DNA of 64,000 nt from contig JANBVO010000006.1 of NCBI GenBank assembly GCA_030052745.1, forward strand, positions 744,001 to 808,000, written 5' to 3'. Made by a program: the position numbers and the translations under genes. Every line of letters begins with the position of its first letter. The first letter of the stretch is position 1. The notes beneath the pieces are model-generated. The model had not been told where the DNA came from, made no database searches, and was given only the letters and a program-made list of their open reading frames with translations. This stretch comes from Pleurostoma richardsiae (lineage: Eukaryota; Ascomycota; Sordariomycetes; Calosphaeriales; Pleurostomataceae). Shown here one piece after another: positions 13,135 to 25,734 of the stretch.

Positions 13135-16100
13135 CTATAGTCTCAGCTCTCTCAGGATCTGGTCCGCCATGCTCTTGTACTGCCAGGTGTTCCCCATCAC
13201 GCGCTTGAATTGTACGCCGTGCAGCGAAATGACTGGCACCTTCACAATGAATATCTCGAATTCCAGCACCATGCTGCCCCCCAGATCGCTCTGGACATGC
13301 GTCGTGGTCTCGCCAGGTAGCGTCCGCTCCCGCGTGTCGCTCTCCAGCGAGACCTCAGAGCCATCGTAGCTTCCGCTGTCATCCCGGGGAGCCTTTCCGG
13401 GGGTGCGCGGCGTGTTGATAGATGGACGGTCTACGTTATCCCGCACGTCGGCATCCCTATCTCGCTCGCTGCCCCGAAGTCCAAAGCTGAAGCGACGCCT
13501 ATGCTGCCCCGGGGTTTGGGCGGGGCTACCGGGTTGGTTGTCGACGACTTTCTTAAGGTCGATGCTCGGCGTGTGGCGACAGCTAAAGCCACCCTTAATC
13601 TCCGTGTAGTCAACGCCTAGCAGCTTAAGGACCCTCTTGATATCCGCTCTTATTTCAAGCACCGACTTCGTCGAGGTCGTTTGCACGCTAAAGATACCCT
13701 TGAGGTACACCGCCTTATTCAGGTCGGGTTCGGCGAGTTTGTCCGCGGACATTCCGCTTTGTTCACCCAGCTCTTGGTCTGTTTCCTCGGGCACATTGGC
13801 CTCCCTCTGCTCTTCCCGTCTAAGACGACGGGCCTGGATGCTCTCGCGGCGGGCGTGACCCAGCGACTTGGTCCTCATAGAGACGGACCGTGAGCTAAGT
13901 GTTCCAGCTCGGTTGTCTGCGTGGGGCTTCTCGTTCGTTGTGGATTGATCTGAGCCGCTCGTGGGTGGCGGCTCTTTCGTTACAGCCGAGGCAGAGGCCG
14001 CAGCTCTCCGCCTACGGAACTCGGCGGAGTTGACACTGGTAGAGCGGCCTAGGCCCTTCCTAAATCCCTGAGCGTTTGCACCGGCTGAGAGTGGCGGGCT
14101 GAGCAGCTCAGAGTGCTGCGGCTGACTGCTGCCCGAGCGCAGCCGCGGTGCTGAAGCGTCGTCGCGCTCGCGCCTACTTCGCCTGATGCTGAAGCTCTTG
14201 CGTGGTGGTGCCGGTGACTGCTCAACGGGGGAGTGGACATGCACCACGGGCGGGTGCGAGCGGTCCCTTTCCACCCGCTCTGGTTCCTTTCGTCTCCTAG
14301 TGCTAAAGCGCCGTAAGATCCCTGCAGCCGTGCTCTCTTTCTTAGCTGGCTGGTCGGACTGGGTCTCGTGCAAATGGCCCGTGGTGGGGGATACCACTGG
14401 GGGCTTCAGGTGATCCGGCGCCTCGTCTTCACCATGTGTTCGGGCGCGGGGACGAGTTCTCCCACCGGTGGGTTGCTCGCCGGGCATCTCATAGGCTGAA
14501 GCATTCGTATGGGCCTCCTGTGGCGGCGCTATCTCCGGCATCGGGTCCTTGTCCTTGGTGCCGGAATTCATTGTTGGGACGATATCGACTTTGTCCCGAT
14601 CTTGCTTCTCTCGTACAAGGTAATATATAGAGATGAGCGGGCTAAAAGCGTTGAGGGGGTCACTTCCCATCTGGAGAGCCTCCGAGCTAGGGTATGCAAG
14701 GGTGTCTCTGCTGTTGGTAGAGTTCCGTCGCCTATAGAAGTCGAATACTCCTCTCTTCTTCTCGATGTCCTTTAGAGGCTGGGCATTTTCCTTCTCGCGC
14801 TGCAGGGCATGGACTGCTCGCTGGTATTCCTCCGACTCGATTGTCCTCGTCAGCTGCCCCTTGATTGCATCCGGGGGTCCGAAATTGAAGCCAGTCATGG
14901 CATTGATAACATCTTGATCGAGGGGAAGCGTAAGTGGTTCGCGAGGCGGCAGGTAGTTGTCGGGGGGGCCGTTGTAGCCTTTAGTCATCCAAGGATGGTT
15001 CATGACCTCGGCCATGGTGGCTCGTTGCCTAGGGTCCGTGACCAGCATTCGTGAGAGTAGGTTCTTGCATTCTGTTCAGGTGTCAGCGACGGGAGCCAAA
15101 TGGCAGCCATATTGGTTCTTACCACTCGACAGCCAATTCGGATAGTCAACTATGCCCTTCTTGATCTTGGCGTGTAGCGCAGGCATACTCTGGTCGTCAA
15201 ACGGTACTTTGCCACAGACCAGGACATAGAGGACGATACCAAAGCTCCAGACGTCAACTTCAGGGCCAGTGTATGCTCGAGCCTGAAGCAGTTCCGGCGC
15301 TGCGAAGTACAGACTTCCGCAAAAGGTCTTGAGATGGCCCCTGGGCGCAAAAAGGTTGCTCAGGCCGAAGTCGATGATTTTGATATCCCCTGTTTTGCTG
15401 ATAAGGATGTTCTCAATCTTCAAATCCCGGTGTACGATGCTGTTGCGGTGGCAGTAGTCCAAGGCGCTTGCGATCTGGCGGCTGAACTTCCTGGCCTGCT
15501 TCTCCTTGAGCTTGCCGTGGGAAATGATGTAATCCAGCATCTGTCCGCCATTGACGTATTCGAACAGCATGTACCAGTGGTAGTTGGTACGGACGACATC
15601 GCGTAGGCCGCAGATGTAGGGGTGATTGAGGAGGGTGACGATGGCAGCTTCGCGAGCAGTCCGGATCTCCTTAGACTGATCAGCTCGCTCCTTGTCCGCT
15701 CGGCTATGGTGACCGTCGTCCGGTGAGCCTCTCGGGATGATCTTGCAAGCGACCTGCAAAAGATTCTTGTTAGAACGGTGATGCGCACTGACGCCAGATG
15801 TGGCAGCTGGGCCATGGAGCCGGGCGTAGACCTGCCTGTTCGTTGCTGTCCTCCTTTCTAGCAAGCTTGACCTTGCCCATGCTACCTGCGCCGATAGTCT
15901 TTCCGAGAATCCACTTGCCCGACTGTGTGGGGATGGTGGTGCGCGTCCTGCTTTTGGCCGCTCCGGACGCCCTCGCATCAGCCGCGGTAGGGACCACGGC
16001 AGGCCCGGCGTTGTTAGCGACGGTTGTAGCCATGTTTGCCGTCGGCGCAGGGTTTGGCGCGTAGGAGTCGTGAGCCTCGCGCTGGCTGCTGCGACGGTGG

Positions 16101-16432
16101 GGCCGACTGGATGATTCGCCCCGGGAGGCGGGAGGCGGTCGGTCTCGATCTCTGCTGGAGCTGCGCTTGTGGTGTTGCTCGGCTAGATTGGACCGCTCAT
16201 ACTCGTGTCGCGGGTGGGGCAGGACGTCTTGGGCGTGTCGGGAGGACTGTCGACTGGCCGTACTGCTGCTATGGTGATGCGAGGTAGATGCGGCACGATG
16301 GGGAGCGGGTGCCGCTGAGCTCGAGGGTCGGGAGCGAGTCGACTGGGACCTTGTGGGCGATGGCTTGTAGGCCTGTCCTCGTGGAGGAGACGGATGAGGT
16401 GCCTCGGGGGCTGGAGATATTGCTGTGGTCAT
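13135..16432 (-). CDS. kin1: Ser/Thr protein kinase Kin1 (PAR-1/MARK family) with C-terminal KA1 domain
   Basis: Cortical polarity kinase of the Kin1/Kin2/PAR-1 family. Three exons: 16432-15836, 15753-15123 and 15071-13135, giving about 1054 residues. The N-terminal ~170 residues are Ser/Pro/Arg-rich and disordered. The kinase domain has the glycine loop GAGSMG (181-186), the VACK lysine (203), HRDLKIEN with catalytic Asp309, DFG at 327-329 and the activation segment [15 protein letters not shown] long low-complexity linker leads to the KA1 membrane-binding domain at the very C-terminus ([20 protein letters not shown]). The first intron (15754-15835, 82 bp) appears to start with GC rather than GT: only that donor after GAACAG joins EQ to VACKIIPRG in frame. 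The start is the first in-frame ATG. Confidence 0.92.
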
Positions 16433-18608
16433 TTGGCGATGGCCCGCTAGTGAGGGAGATACGCGGCCAGGCGAGATAGGAGGGACACGTCGGGCGGCGT
16501 CGTCCTGCGTCTGACGAGCGAGCAGAACAGCAAGATGAGATGCAATTTGGGGAAAGCAGGCTGGCGAGGATGGCTGGTTGGTAGCCCGAAACGGGACAGG
16601 GAGCAGGTCGGACGGGAAAAGAGCAAAGGGGGGTGTCGGGGGTGGATGGATGAGTTGGAGCAGGGCGGGAATTGGTAGACAGTACGGAGTAATTGCTAAG
16701 GTAAGGTGAAGGAGATGGTGGCCAGGGCGCTGGTCCCAGCTCAGGCTCCCAAGGACCAGCCGCGGCGAATGGCCGGCTTCGTAATTCCGGGCTAGCAGGC
16801 GTGCGCGCGTGTGCCCGGAACAGCGCAATACGAGACCCGAGACAACCTTAACACTCCGGGAAGATAAGGGTGGCTAAATATAAGTAGGTTTAAGCGTGAC
16901 TGAGACACGGGTCTCTGGAAGTGCAAAGCTTCTTTCGTCGGCTGCTGGGAGGTGAGAGCCTGGAGGTGTCGTCGTGGCTTGCTATGACGGAGGAGGGGAG
17001 ACCAGAGTTGGGAGAAGACGAGTCGACGTAGCCGGAGGCGTTTGGGGGTGGGCCGCCAATTGCAACGGCGGCGGCATTCAGGCAAGCAAGCAGCGGAAGC
17101 GATATCTTGTCGTCCTGTCGATCAGCGCAAGCAATCTTGCGTCTCGGTGCGCTTTTATCTCGTCAGGAGTTGGCACTATCATAGTATGGGGCCTGTAATC
17201 TACGGCACTGCGCCATGTGACTGCAGGTCTCTGCAAAGCTCAACGACATAAATTGTGTTAACCACCCAAGAAAGTCACAGACGGCTGCTGTCAGACATGG
17301 TTAGAAACGTCAACCGACAACTCTACGCACCCTTGGTCGAAACTGAGTGACGGTGAGAATGGACCCCCCCTGCTGTTGCCGGTCTGACACTTCGACTTGC
17401 CTGTTTTCAGCTTTCAAGTGGAGGCGCCCGCCTGTCTGCATACCTGACCTGGAGACACACGGGCTAGTCATTGGGCTGCATGACGGTGCCTGATCCCAAT
17501 GCCGCTCTGGGTCTCCATTTCCTTGCAGATAAATCGAGAGTCCTTTCGAGGTCGTCGATGCGATGCGATGGATGACTACGACTCCCCGGGCTCCGGCCGC
17601 CTCGAAACGTTCATCAGCCTTGCTCTACTCATCTACCATGTGTTGTCATCCTTCTTAATCTGCCGAGGGGCCACAAGAACTCCCTAGTGGTAAAACAAGC
17701 CGGCGAGGACTGCTCGCTGAGCCGTGTCATCGCCGTCTGAAATGGTTGCACAGCAAACGCAACCGAGCAAGTATCCGCTACGCATCTGTGGCAACGGAGC
17801 CCATTGCGTGTCGCATGTAGAAGATACCTGAACCTTGATGGAACACTCAAACCCATCTACAGCAGGTAGGTATTCGAGTTGTGTGCCTAACTGACAGCTG
17901 CCCGATCTTCGCTCCTCACTGAAGTCTTCTCCTCAACCGGATTTATGTGGGCGTGATGCTTAGGATCAACGCGCGCTTTCTCCCCTCCTACGTCGGCGGC
18001 TGCTCTCTTGTCTCCCTCTGCTCCCTAATTTCTCAGGCTATCCTGCACCCGATAATGGGCAGTTCTCTATTTGGTCATCTCAGGATATCATTGCCCCTCT
18101 TTGACCTAGCCGCCAACATATTTTGTTACGTGCCACGGGGATGCGTGGTGTAGCCATCGCGGGGTGATATCATTCTTGGTTACCAACGAACCAGTTTCAC
18201 GGTGATCCTGCTTCACCGACAAACAACCTCGAGTACCCGTAGACAGACATGAGAAAAGTATCAACTACTTATCTCATATTTCACCCCAAGAGATGCAGAC
18301 TTGCTAGCAAGGCGGGACAAGAAAAATGACTTGACTGAGATCTTCAGCACTCGTCGTGATTCTGTGCGCATGCGCAATTGCCGGTCCGGTCCCCGTTGAA
18401 GATAAGCTGACCCGCCTTATCGGCCGGCAGAATGTGAGATTTGGGGTCACCGCCCGCGGCTTTGACTATTACCTCGCACCTAAATTTAGTGTAATTCCAC
18501 CCCCAGACTCGCCTAGCCACACTAAGGGATCCCTTGGCGACGGACTCCTTCGAATGCCGTCGACACCTGTAGCTGACAGTGGTTGTCGCATCTCGATGAG
18601 CGCTCCTC
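16433..18608. other. Divergent upstream region of kin1 and the G-patch gene
   Basis: About 2.2 kb between two divergent genes, with short open frames only. The kin1 frame stays open upstream to about 16828 but has no ATG. I see no supported gene or RNA. Confidence 0.45.
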
Positions 18609-20887
18609 ATGTCCTCCAAGAGGTCTCGCGCAACCTACGAGGCTGACCTCCAGGCGCAGCAGTCACCCTTCGTCCTCTTCGGCACCCCGCTCCCTCCCCT
18701 AGACCCCGATGTCCGGGATGACGGCTCTTACGTTCCCGTGTGGAAGCAGGAGGTGAGAGACGAGAGGGGAAGGAAGCGTCTGCACGGCGCCTTCACTGGA
18801 GGCTGGAGCGCAGGGTAAGTGACTGCCCGCTACAACCCGCCCGTTCAGCTTTGAAGGGGACAGGACCCCGCTGACCTAGCCCTTGTTAAAACAGTTACTT
18901 CAACACCGTCGGATCCAAAGAGGGATGGACGCCATCCACCTTTGTGTCCTCGCGGACCAACCGCCGTAAGGATGACCCCAAGGCGGGTCAGCAACGCCCG
19001 GAGGATTTCATGGACGAGGAGGATCTCGCGGAGGCGGAAGAGGCCAGGAAGATTCAGACATCCGACGCGTTTGCTGGGCTGGGGCTTACGGAGCAGGATG
19101 CCGTGCGCACCAGCGGCCTGGCTGGTTTATTCCGGGCGGAGGGGGAAACAATGGGCACCAAGCTCCTGAAGAGGATGGGCTGGAAAGAAGGGCAAGGCAT
19201 CGGACCCAAAGTGCGCCGGAAAGCGAGACTCGGCACTGCGAAGAGGACGACGGATGACGACAAGACGGAGACATATCTGTTTGCGCCGGAAAACGTTTCG
19301 ATGATTGGTTTCGTGAAAAAGAGAGACCGTAAGGGGCTTGGCTACGAGGGACAGTCAAGATTGGCTCCTCTCTCTGCGCCATCCAGGCTCGGACGGGGAG
19401 TCGACTCCGACGAGGAGTCCGACGAGGACATAATAGGCCGGCCGAGGACCTCAATCAGCCTCGCTCCAAAGAAGAAAGGGATTAAACACCGGAGCGGCAT
19501 AGGAATAGGTGTCTTGAATGACACGGGCTCGGATGACGAAGACCCCTACGAGATCGGACCGAGGATATCCTACACCCGGGTGATCGGTGGTGACAAGAAA
19601 AAAAAGAAGAAGGATACAGGCACTACAAGTGTAAACCCAACAGTGAAGGCTAAGCCGGTCTTCATACCCAAGAAATCAGCTCTGGCAAGAGTTGCCTTGG
19701 GCGTCCGGAAGTGCCATGATGGCAGACTCCCTCTTGACGGGTTCGTCTTTGGCCAGCAAGACGATCCTTTAATATCCATGATCAACACACAGGGGAAATA
19801 CCCGCCACCAAAGATCCCTTCTGATTGGAAACCTACTAAACAGCCAAAATCAAGGACTAAGGAGGGATCGCCATCATACATGTCAACAGCTGATGCTGCG
19901 AAGGCGTCCAAACTCGACCCCAAGTCACGGGCGGCGCTTCTTGGCGAGCAACAGTTGCCAGGCAAGTCCGTGTTCGACTTCCTCTCACCATCAGCGCGAG
20001 ACCGCTTGGCCGCTGTTACTGGGCGGACAAACTTACCCCAAGCCAAGGGTGAAATACCCGAAGAGTATGCCCTGTCCCCGCAAGAAAAGCTGCAACGACT
20101 CCTAGATGAAGTACCTAGGCTGGAGAAAGAGACGGCTGTTGCGGCTCTGACGAGGGCAGCAGCTGGTTCGGGACCATACGGAGACGATGAGGGGAAGCGA
20201 AGCCGGTACCGAGCGTATCTTGAGAACCAGGCGGGCTTTGGACGTTCTCTACCACCAAAACCCTCCAAAATGACGAATGAGGACTGGCTTCGGGAGTTCC
20301 ACGAATTCTACAACGTCGCCCGGATCTTCAAGCCCATGACCGGGATGATGGCCGCGCGGTTCACGACGTCGTCCGCGGCGAGCCTCTCCACGGGTTCCGA
20401 TGGCAAAGGTGACGGGAAAGACCTGGTCACAAAACCTCTGCCCAAGCCCACTGACCCGGCAGAGGAGGCCGCGAAGATGGGCATGTACGGGCCCATGACG
20501 AGATCCGTGGCAGACTTCTTCCCGACTAGGCTGCTGTGCAAGCGGTTCAATGTGAAACCCCCGGCACATGTGCAGCCCGAACCCGACGTGGATACTAAGA
20601 GTAGCCCCCAGGCGGGCGGTCCTGCGGCGGGGTTCTACGGAAATTTCAGCAACGAAGCTGCTCCGTCTTCCGGCAGCTTGGCTCTTATACAGGCCGGCGC
20701 GGGAGAGAGCCCACCAAGGGTCCAAGGGACAGCAACAGATACGGGTGAGTCTGGCAAGGTCGCAGAGAAGAGGGAGGAAGCTACTGTCGATTCCACGAGG
20801 AATGAAGCTCTTGAAGGGAAGCGTGCTGGGGAGGAAGTCTTCAAAGCCATATTTGGAGACAGTGACGACGACGACGACGATGATTAA
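18609..20887 (+). CDS. G-patch domain protein, GPATCH1/TOUGH family (DUF1604)
   Basis: Probable spliceosome-associated RNA-processing protein of the nucleus. Two exons: 18609-18814 and 18895-20887, giving 732 residues. The N-terminal DUF1604 block covers FVLFGTPLPPLDPDVRDDG through YFNTVGSKEGWTPSTF, the signature of GPATCH1/TGH proteins. The G-patch follows, with GTKLLKRMGWKEGQGIGP at about residues 135-152. Later parts include a Lys-rich patch (KKKKKKD) and a C-terminal acidic tail of Asp residues. The splice join AG/YFNTVGS is in frame with a clean GTAAGT donor and ACAG acceptor. Confidence 0.9.
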
Positions 20888-21440
20888 CCAAGTCCAGTAG
20901 CGAAGAAGAGATGATAGACAGTAGTCATGGACAATAATACATGCTGCTCAATCTCAATGTCAACGTAACATGCCTCACACACATCTTCTATGGATGCATT
21001 CGCAGGTTAATACCTTACATGAGTTCCTACTAGGTAGGCAACAAGGTACCTTTATTTTCCTGAAGTCGACGCGGATGGCGGGTCAGACTGATTGGCTGTT
21101 GCGGGCGGCTATTCCCTGCATCACAGGCCAGTGAGGTGCTGGCGCCACACCACCACCGGCGGGAGGGAGTGCGTGCACGGGCTCGTCTCGAAGTCCAATT
21201 CGCAGTGGAGGCAAGGATACACTCAGGTACCTCCCCAGCGAAAATCGGCGCAATTTGGGAGATGAGGTACAAAGGGGCTACCCCAGCAGGCGATGAACCT
21301 CGTCAATCAGAGAGAGACCGCCCTGGTCCAAACCGTCCACAGACAACTTTCTCGTCAACTTCAGCTGAGGACTCTCAGATCAGCAAATCTGGTCCAATTT
21401 TGCCCGTCTTCGACAGCTTGTTCTTCTATTTGCACTCTAG
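20888..21440. other. Intergenic space between the G-patch gene and the Whi2-like gene
   Basis: G-patch gene 3' flank and Whi2-like upstream region. TACC/GGTA-rich blocks lie at 21010-21055 and near 21226. An upstream exon supplying the ATG of the Whi2-like gene could lie here; I could not identify it. Confidence 0.4.
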
Positions 21441-21458
21441 CTGCGATCTTCCCCTCCA

Positions 21459-23563
21459 TTGACAACGCATGCATTGACCCTCGAGGCCGATTCCATCATC
21501 ACCCAACTCGCTGTGCCTTTACCTTTCCGTCACCATAATTCAATCCCGTCGCAGCGCTTCTCCGTCCGCTCTGTCTCAGACATCGGCCACACTCTGTCAC
21601 ATGTGCGAACGATCGACTGCTCGATAACCCCAATCTCCTCCGTCGCCCTCGTCTCAACGCGAGTTTCTTTGGAGCTCTCCGATACCAGGCGGATCAGTAG
21701 CCAACATACGGCCCTGACGACGCAGTTACAACGAGATCAGATCGAAGCGTCGAGGCGCGCAGCAACCGCAGCCACGTTGTCTAGACCGCAGGAGGCCAGT
21801 TACGGACAGTCCGCGTCCGCTGGGCTCAGCAGTCGCAGAAGAGTCGTCGACGACGCCCTCGCCGACGATACATTCGCCGGGCAGACTCTAGCCCGCTGCT
21901 CCGACCAACTCGACGCGATCGGATTCACCCAAGCGGCAGCGGCAGCAGCAGCAGCAGACGGTCGTCAACAGTCTCCTCCACCGGGATACCCAGCGTCTGA
22001 GACCTCGGCATCGACTTCTGCCGCACCTCCTCCCTTCTCCTCGCTCTTCGCCTCGTCGTCCGCCGACGGCAGCGCTCCCAATCCCGAGGCCGTCCTCGAG
22101 CCGTTCAAGCTCGCTCCTACTACCGCCGGTGCCTCTGTCGTCTCGTGCGACGCCGACACCGACTCCGCAGCCTTCCTCCCCGAGAAGTCGTCCGCCCCGG
22201 CGTACGCACCAGTAGCGCCCGGGCCATCTACCGAGGCGTCGAGGACCGCATATCAGGAGACTGTCGCCGAGACCAAGCGCGCCCTTCCTCGTGATACCAA
22301 GGCCGAGAGCTCCGCGCGTAGTAGCAGGGAGGAGGAAGCAGAACCGCCGCCGGCGTATTCGGAGGGATCCAGTCCCCTCCATTCGTTCACGTACCTCATG
22401 GCGGCCGCAGGAGGAGCGTCGAGTATCATTACGCAGGTGCAGCAGGGGGGCCCGCCCATCAATGCCATTGGAGGTGAGAGGCAGACCGTCGGACTAAACA
22501 TTTGAATTCCTGTTGCTGACACCATGATTGCAGATGTCGGCGCCGACGAGACTATTACTATGGACCTGAGGTATGGAGTGACAAAGCTGAGATGTAGTGC
22601 GAAGGCTTTGTGCTAATTCTCATCGTTGATAGGGGTACGCGGTTTGTGCTATCGAGAGACGAATTACTTACACTTCCCGAATTTGTCTTGCTATCATTAT
22701 TTCCCAACGGGCTCTTCCCTGACGGCCATATGGGTGGCTTCGGCGACGGAGATGCCGTTCAAGTCGATGTTAGTCAGCAGCCTTTGATTAGCTGTATATA
22801 CTACGCAATCCCTGATGTGCATGTACCGCTGACACTTCAGTTTTAACATGCAGTATGATCCCGCATCACTCCAGTACATGCTCGACTTCTTCCGGGGCGT
22901 GGCCCAGTCCATCCCGACAGACACCTCAGCGAGTGCGTCCCAGGACGGCGACGCCATACCGATTGAGCCCCTCGGGGGCGGACCGCGCGATGACTCCTCT
23001 AAGAGGGCGGGGATCATAGTGCTACGCGAGGACCTGGACTTCTATGCTATCCCCCCCAGGCCTGACATCGGCCAAGCCGAGATGATCGAGGTCAAGAGGG
23101 CAGCGGCCAAGGCGCTGCTGAAGCAGGACGGCATCTTCTCCGGGCTCAAAAGGAGCGACGAGCCCGGGACGACGGAGGCACATCTCATCGAGATGCTTAC
23201 TGCAGGGTTCGTCTACTCAAGTCTCCTCTCCACACACCAACTACTCGCACTGCGTGACATGCTGACACGGATGGCAGCGGCTTCAACCACGACGACAGAT
23301 GGGGCCACCGCGCGGGCGAGCCCAACAAGGCGGTGGTGTGCAGCCTTGCGCTGGCGCGGCTGCGCAGCGACATACGAGGCAACGAGATGGGCAATAACGC
23401 CGTGGGGATGGCGCAGAAGCTGCTGCTGTTCTGGCGGAAGCCGGCGCGGCGGTGCTGGTGGGAGGGAGTGGAGCTAGAGGACGTCGACGGCGTCGAGGGG
23501 AAGCTCAAGGTGTGGATCAGGAGGGTGTGGACGCTGGAGATGAGCGTCATCGGGCTGAGGTGA
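21459..23563 (+). CDS. Whi2-like BTB/POZ-type stress-response protein (5' end unresolved)
   Basis: Resembles the fungal Whi2/KCTD-like family; yeast Whi2 works with Psr1 phosphatase in the general stress response and in restraining TORC1. Exons: up to 22473, 22534-22570, 22633-22768, 22854-23206 and 23278-23563. All joins keep frame with good splice sites. The first ~300 residues are Ser/Ala/Pro-rich. The BTB-like core begins at TITMDLRGTRFVLSRDELL and continues TLPEFVLLSLFPNGLFPDG, then YDPASLQYMLDFFRG, and the C-terminal part has GGFNHDDRWGHRAGEPNKA. The first-exon frame is open from 21441 but contains no ATG before the core, so the true start is either in an unseen upstream exon or non-ATG. 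The given start marks only the frame and is not a claimed initiation codon. Confidence 0.75.
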
Positions 23564-25328
23564 TGTAGACAGCGATGATGCTGCCTGCGGGTTGGAGTGA
23601 AGGGGACATGGTGCGAGGTTGTTCCCAGGAGGTCTCGAGGAGGTCTGCCTTGTGGGAGTAGCGGGGGTTTTGTCCTGAGAAGCAAGCAAGCCAATGCTCT
23701 CATCTTCATCGGAGTTGTCCTTCTTTTTCCTTCTTCTGTCTTTTGCGGCAACGACTTCGGAAAAGGGCTTCTGACAGCTGCTGTTTACCGGTTCTTGCAC
23801 CATCACCTTCCCCCTTTTGGTTCTTGGAGATACACAACTTGGGACTATCCCTCTTTTCTTCTTCTTCTGTCTTGTTTTGGTTTTTCTTTTCTTTTGTTCA
23901 AAGATTGCTGCCGCCCATGACGCCATGTATCTATCCTTACTGTGCCAGACACGTTGGTTTGGTGCCTCCCGGTCACCGCGATTTGGAAGGGATTTGTGGA
24001 GGGGAAGTCGAAGCTGAGGAATCCCCAATAACTGGATCAAAAGTCCCCATAGGCCGTGGAATAGAAGCGCATATGTGACAGACTACAGTGTTGATGATCG
24101 CTGGTCAGCCTGGTCGAGACAATATCCGTGATGTTCCCAAGAGAAAGCTGGAAGATGCCCCGGGAAGGCTGCATGGGCCTCGAAGACGCGGAGTTTGCAT
24201 GTTTCTGGATTCCTTGTGACCTACTACTGTGCTGCTATGAGCAGCTCACAAAGATGCAGACTTGACACGGAATCCCACCGTGTCCAGTATCGTCATCTTC
24301 CACAACAGTTGTGGTTAATCGTACGACGCCAATATCCAACGATTCCACCACGCTACTGCACCCTTCCTTCTCCGTATCGACGGCATGACATCACGGTCAG
24401 CAAGTCGCATGGCCCCAAGGCAATCTAGGAGTGTCTTCATGCTGCAAGACTGTGCTTTGTAAGCAAAATTATGAGCTACAACGCACGGGCATCCAATCCC
24501 ACAGTGCCAATTTTGTCTTCTTCGCACGCTATACCTACCCTTTAATCCGATACTTCTGTCGGAGTTACTTCTGACGACAAGGTCGCATATTCTAGTTGCC
24601 GAGAACATCTGGCTCTCCTGCTGATCATGAATATTGGCTCGACAGCAACAGTGCCAGATTTACATTCTTGACACACGATACTACTCGCAACATGGCGGAC
24701 ATTTAGCTATTACGACGTGTCAAGCACGTAATGACCACCGAAATAGGCAGCCAAAAGCGTTTGGTGCACTTGAAGGACTACGGAGAATCCGATCAAAAAG
24801 ATAGTCGGCAATCTGCTGAATCCGTCGCCAAACCATACCGCACGTCTCGTCGAAGTCACATGAAGTGAAGGTGGGAGAACACTGCGCCTCGGGTGCGAGC
24901 CTCACTGGTCCGACGCAACATCAATCTTGCCCAAAGGATGCTGTCGAGCTCATACGCGTAGTAACGTAGAAATCTACAAATAAAGAGTCGACGAGGTCGA
25001 GGTTCTCGTAATGAGTGCTCACATCCTATATAGCGTGCTTGGTTATTGGTTAGTAAACGGTCGTCTGGTATTGACATTGAAGACGGAACATTTTCTTTAC
25101 TCAAGAGGATAGAACGGGAACTTCTAGCTATACTTCTGCTAGCGAATTCAAACCTTCGTCGAAGGGATAGATAGCGAAGATTTCTATTGCGTGTACTCTG
25201 TGCTCTCACATTGTGCACCCCGGGCTGTGTGTATATGGACAGGCCTGGCACTATATAAGCCATTCATTCCTATCTGACAGCTAGCAAGCTCTTCACGCTA
25301 ATCACCTGATATCCTAACTTGAACGTCA
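23564..25328. other. Gene-poor left edge of the accessory island
   Basis: Base composition becomes more AT-rich than in the core genes on the left. Short open frames occur on both strands; one on the minus strand (25263-24856, with an ATG) encodes an Arg-rich 135-residue product I cannot place. I see no supported gene. Confidence 0.4.
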
Positions 25329-25679
25329 TGCCTTATAAGGTCTATGCAGACTCTCAGGTAGTTAGTCCTGACTGCCTGCGTGCCAACCTAAGCACTAAGC
25401 CTCAGCTTATTGTAACAAATTCGGTACGCCTTGTTGTGTTATAACGATGTCCCCCTGGAGTTTTAATTGAAGGGGTAGAATTAGTTGGAGGTAGAGGAGA
25501 CCTTATAACTGTTGATAAATAGGTGTATTGCGTCTACAGGACTAAGTTCTAGGGCTATTTGACAGGACACCAGCCTCCTACTTATATCCCTAGCTTCTTC
25601 CTGAAGCTTGAATTCAGGCCCTTCAGGGCCTATTCCAGTAGGCGTTGGAAGTGGCTAGAAAGAAGGATAAAGAGATGAT
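25329..25679 (+). pseudogene. Decayed reading frame of unknown family
   Basis: One frame starting at an ATG stays coding-like for about 350 bases (MPYKVYADSQVV early, PPTYIPSFFLKLEF late) although stop codons interrupt it about three times. I do not recognise the family. It may be a relic of a host gene or of a repeat, perhaps decayed by RIP. The order and composition of codons are the only evidence, so this is weak. Confidence 0.25.
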
Positions 25680-25734
25680 TCTAGGAGACCCTTTGTGGGC
25701 CTGGTTTTTCCACAAGTATTGGAATGCTCTTGGC

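Noticed and set aside
24856-25263. 135-codon Arg-rich minus-strand frame at the island edge
   Set aside because: Has an ATG but no family, and lies in AT-rich relic-like sequence. Not supportable as a gene.
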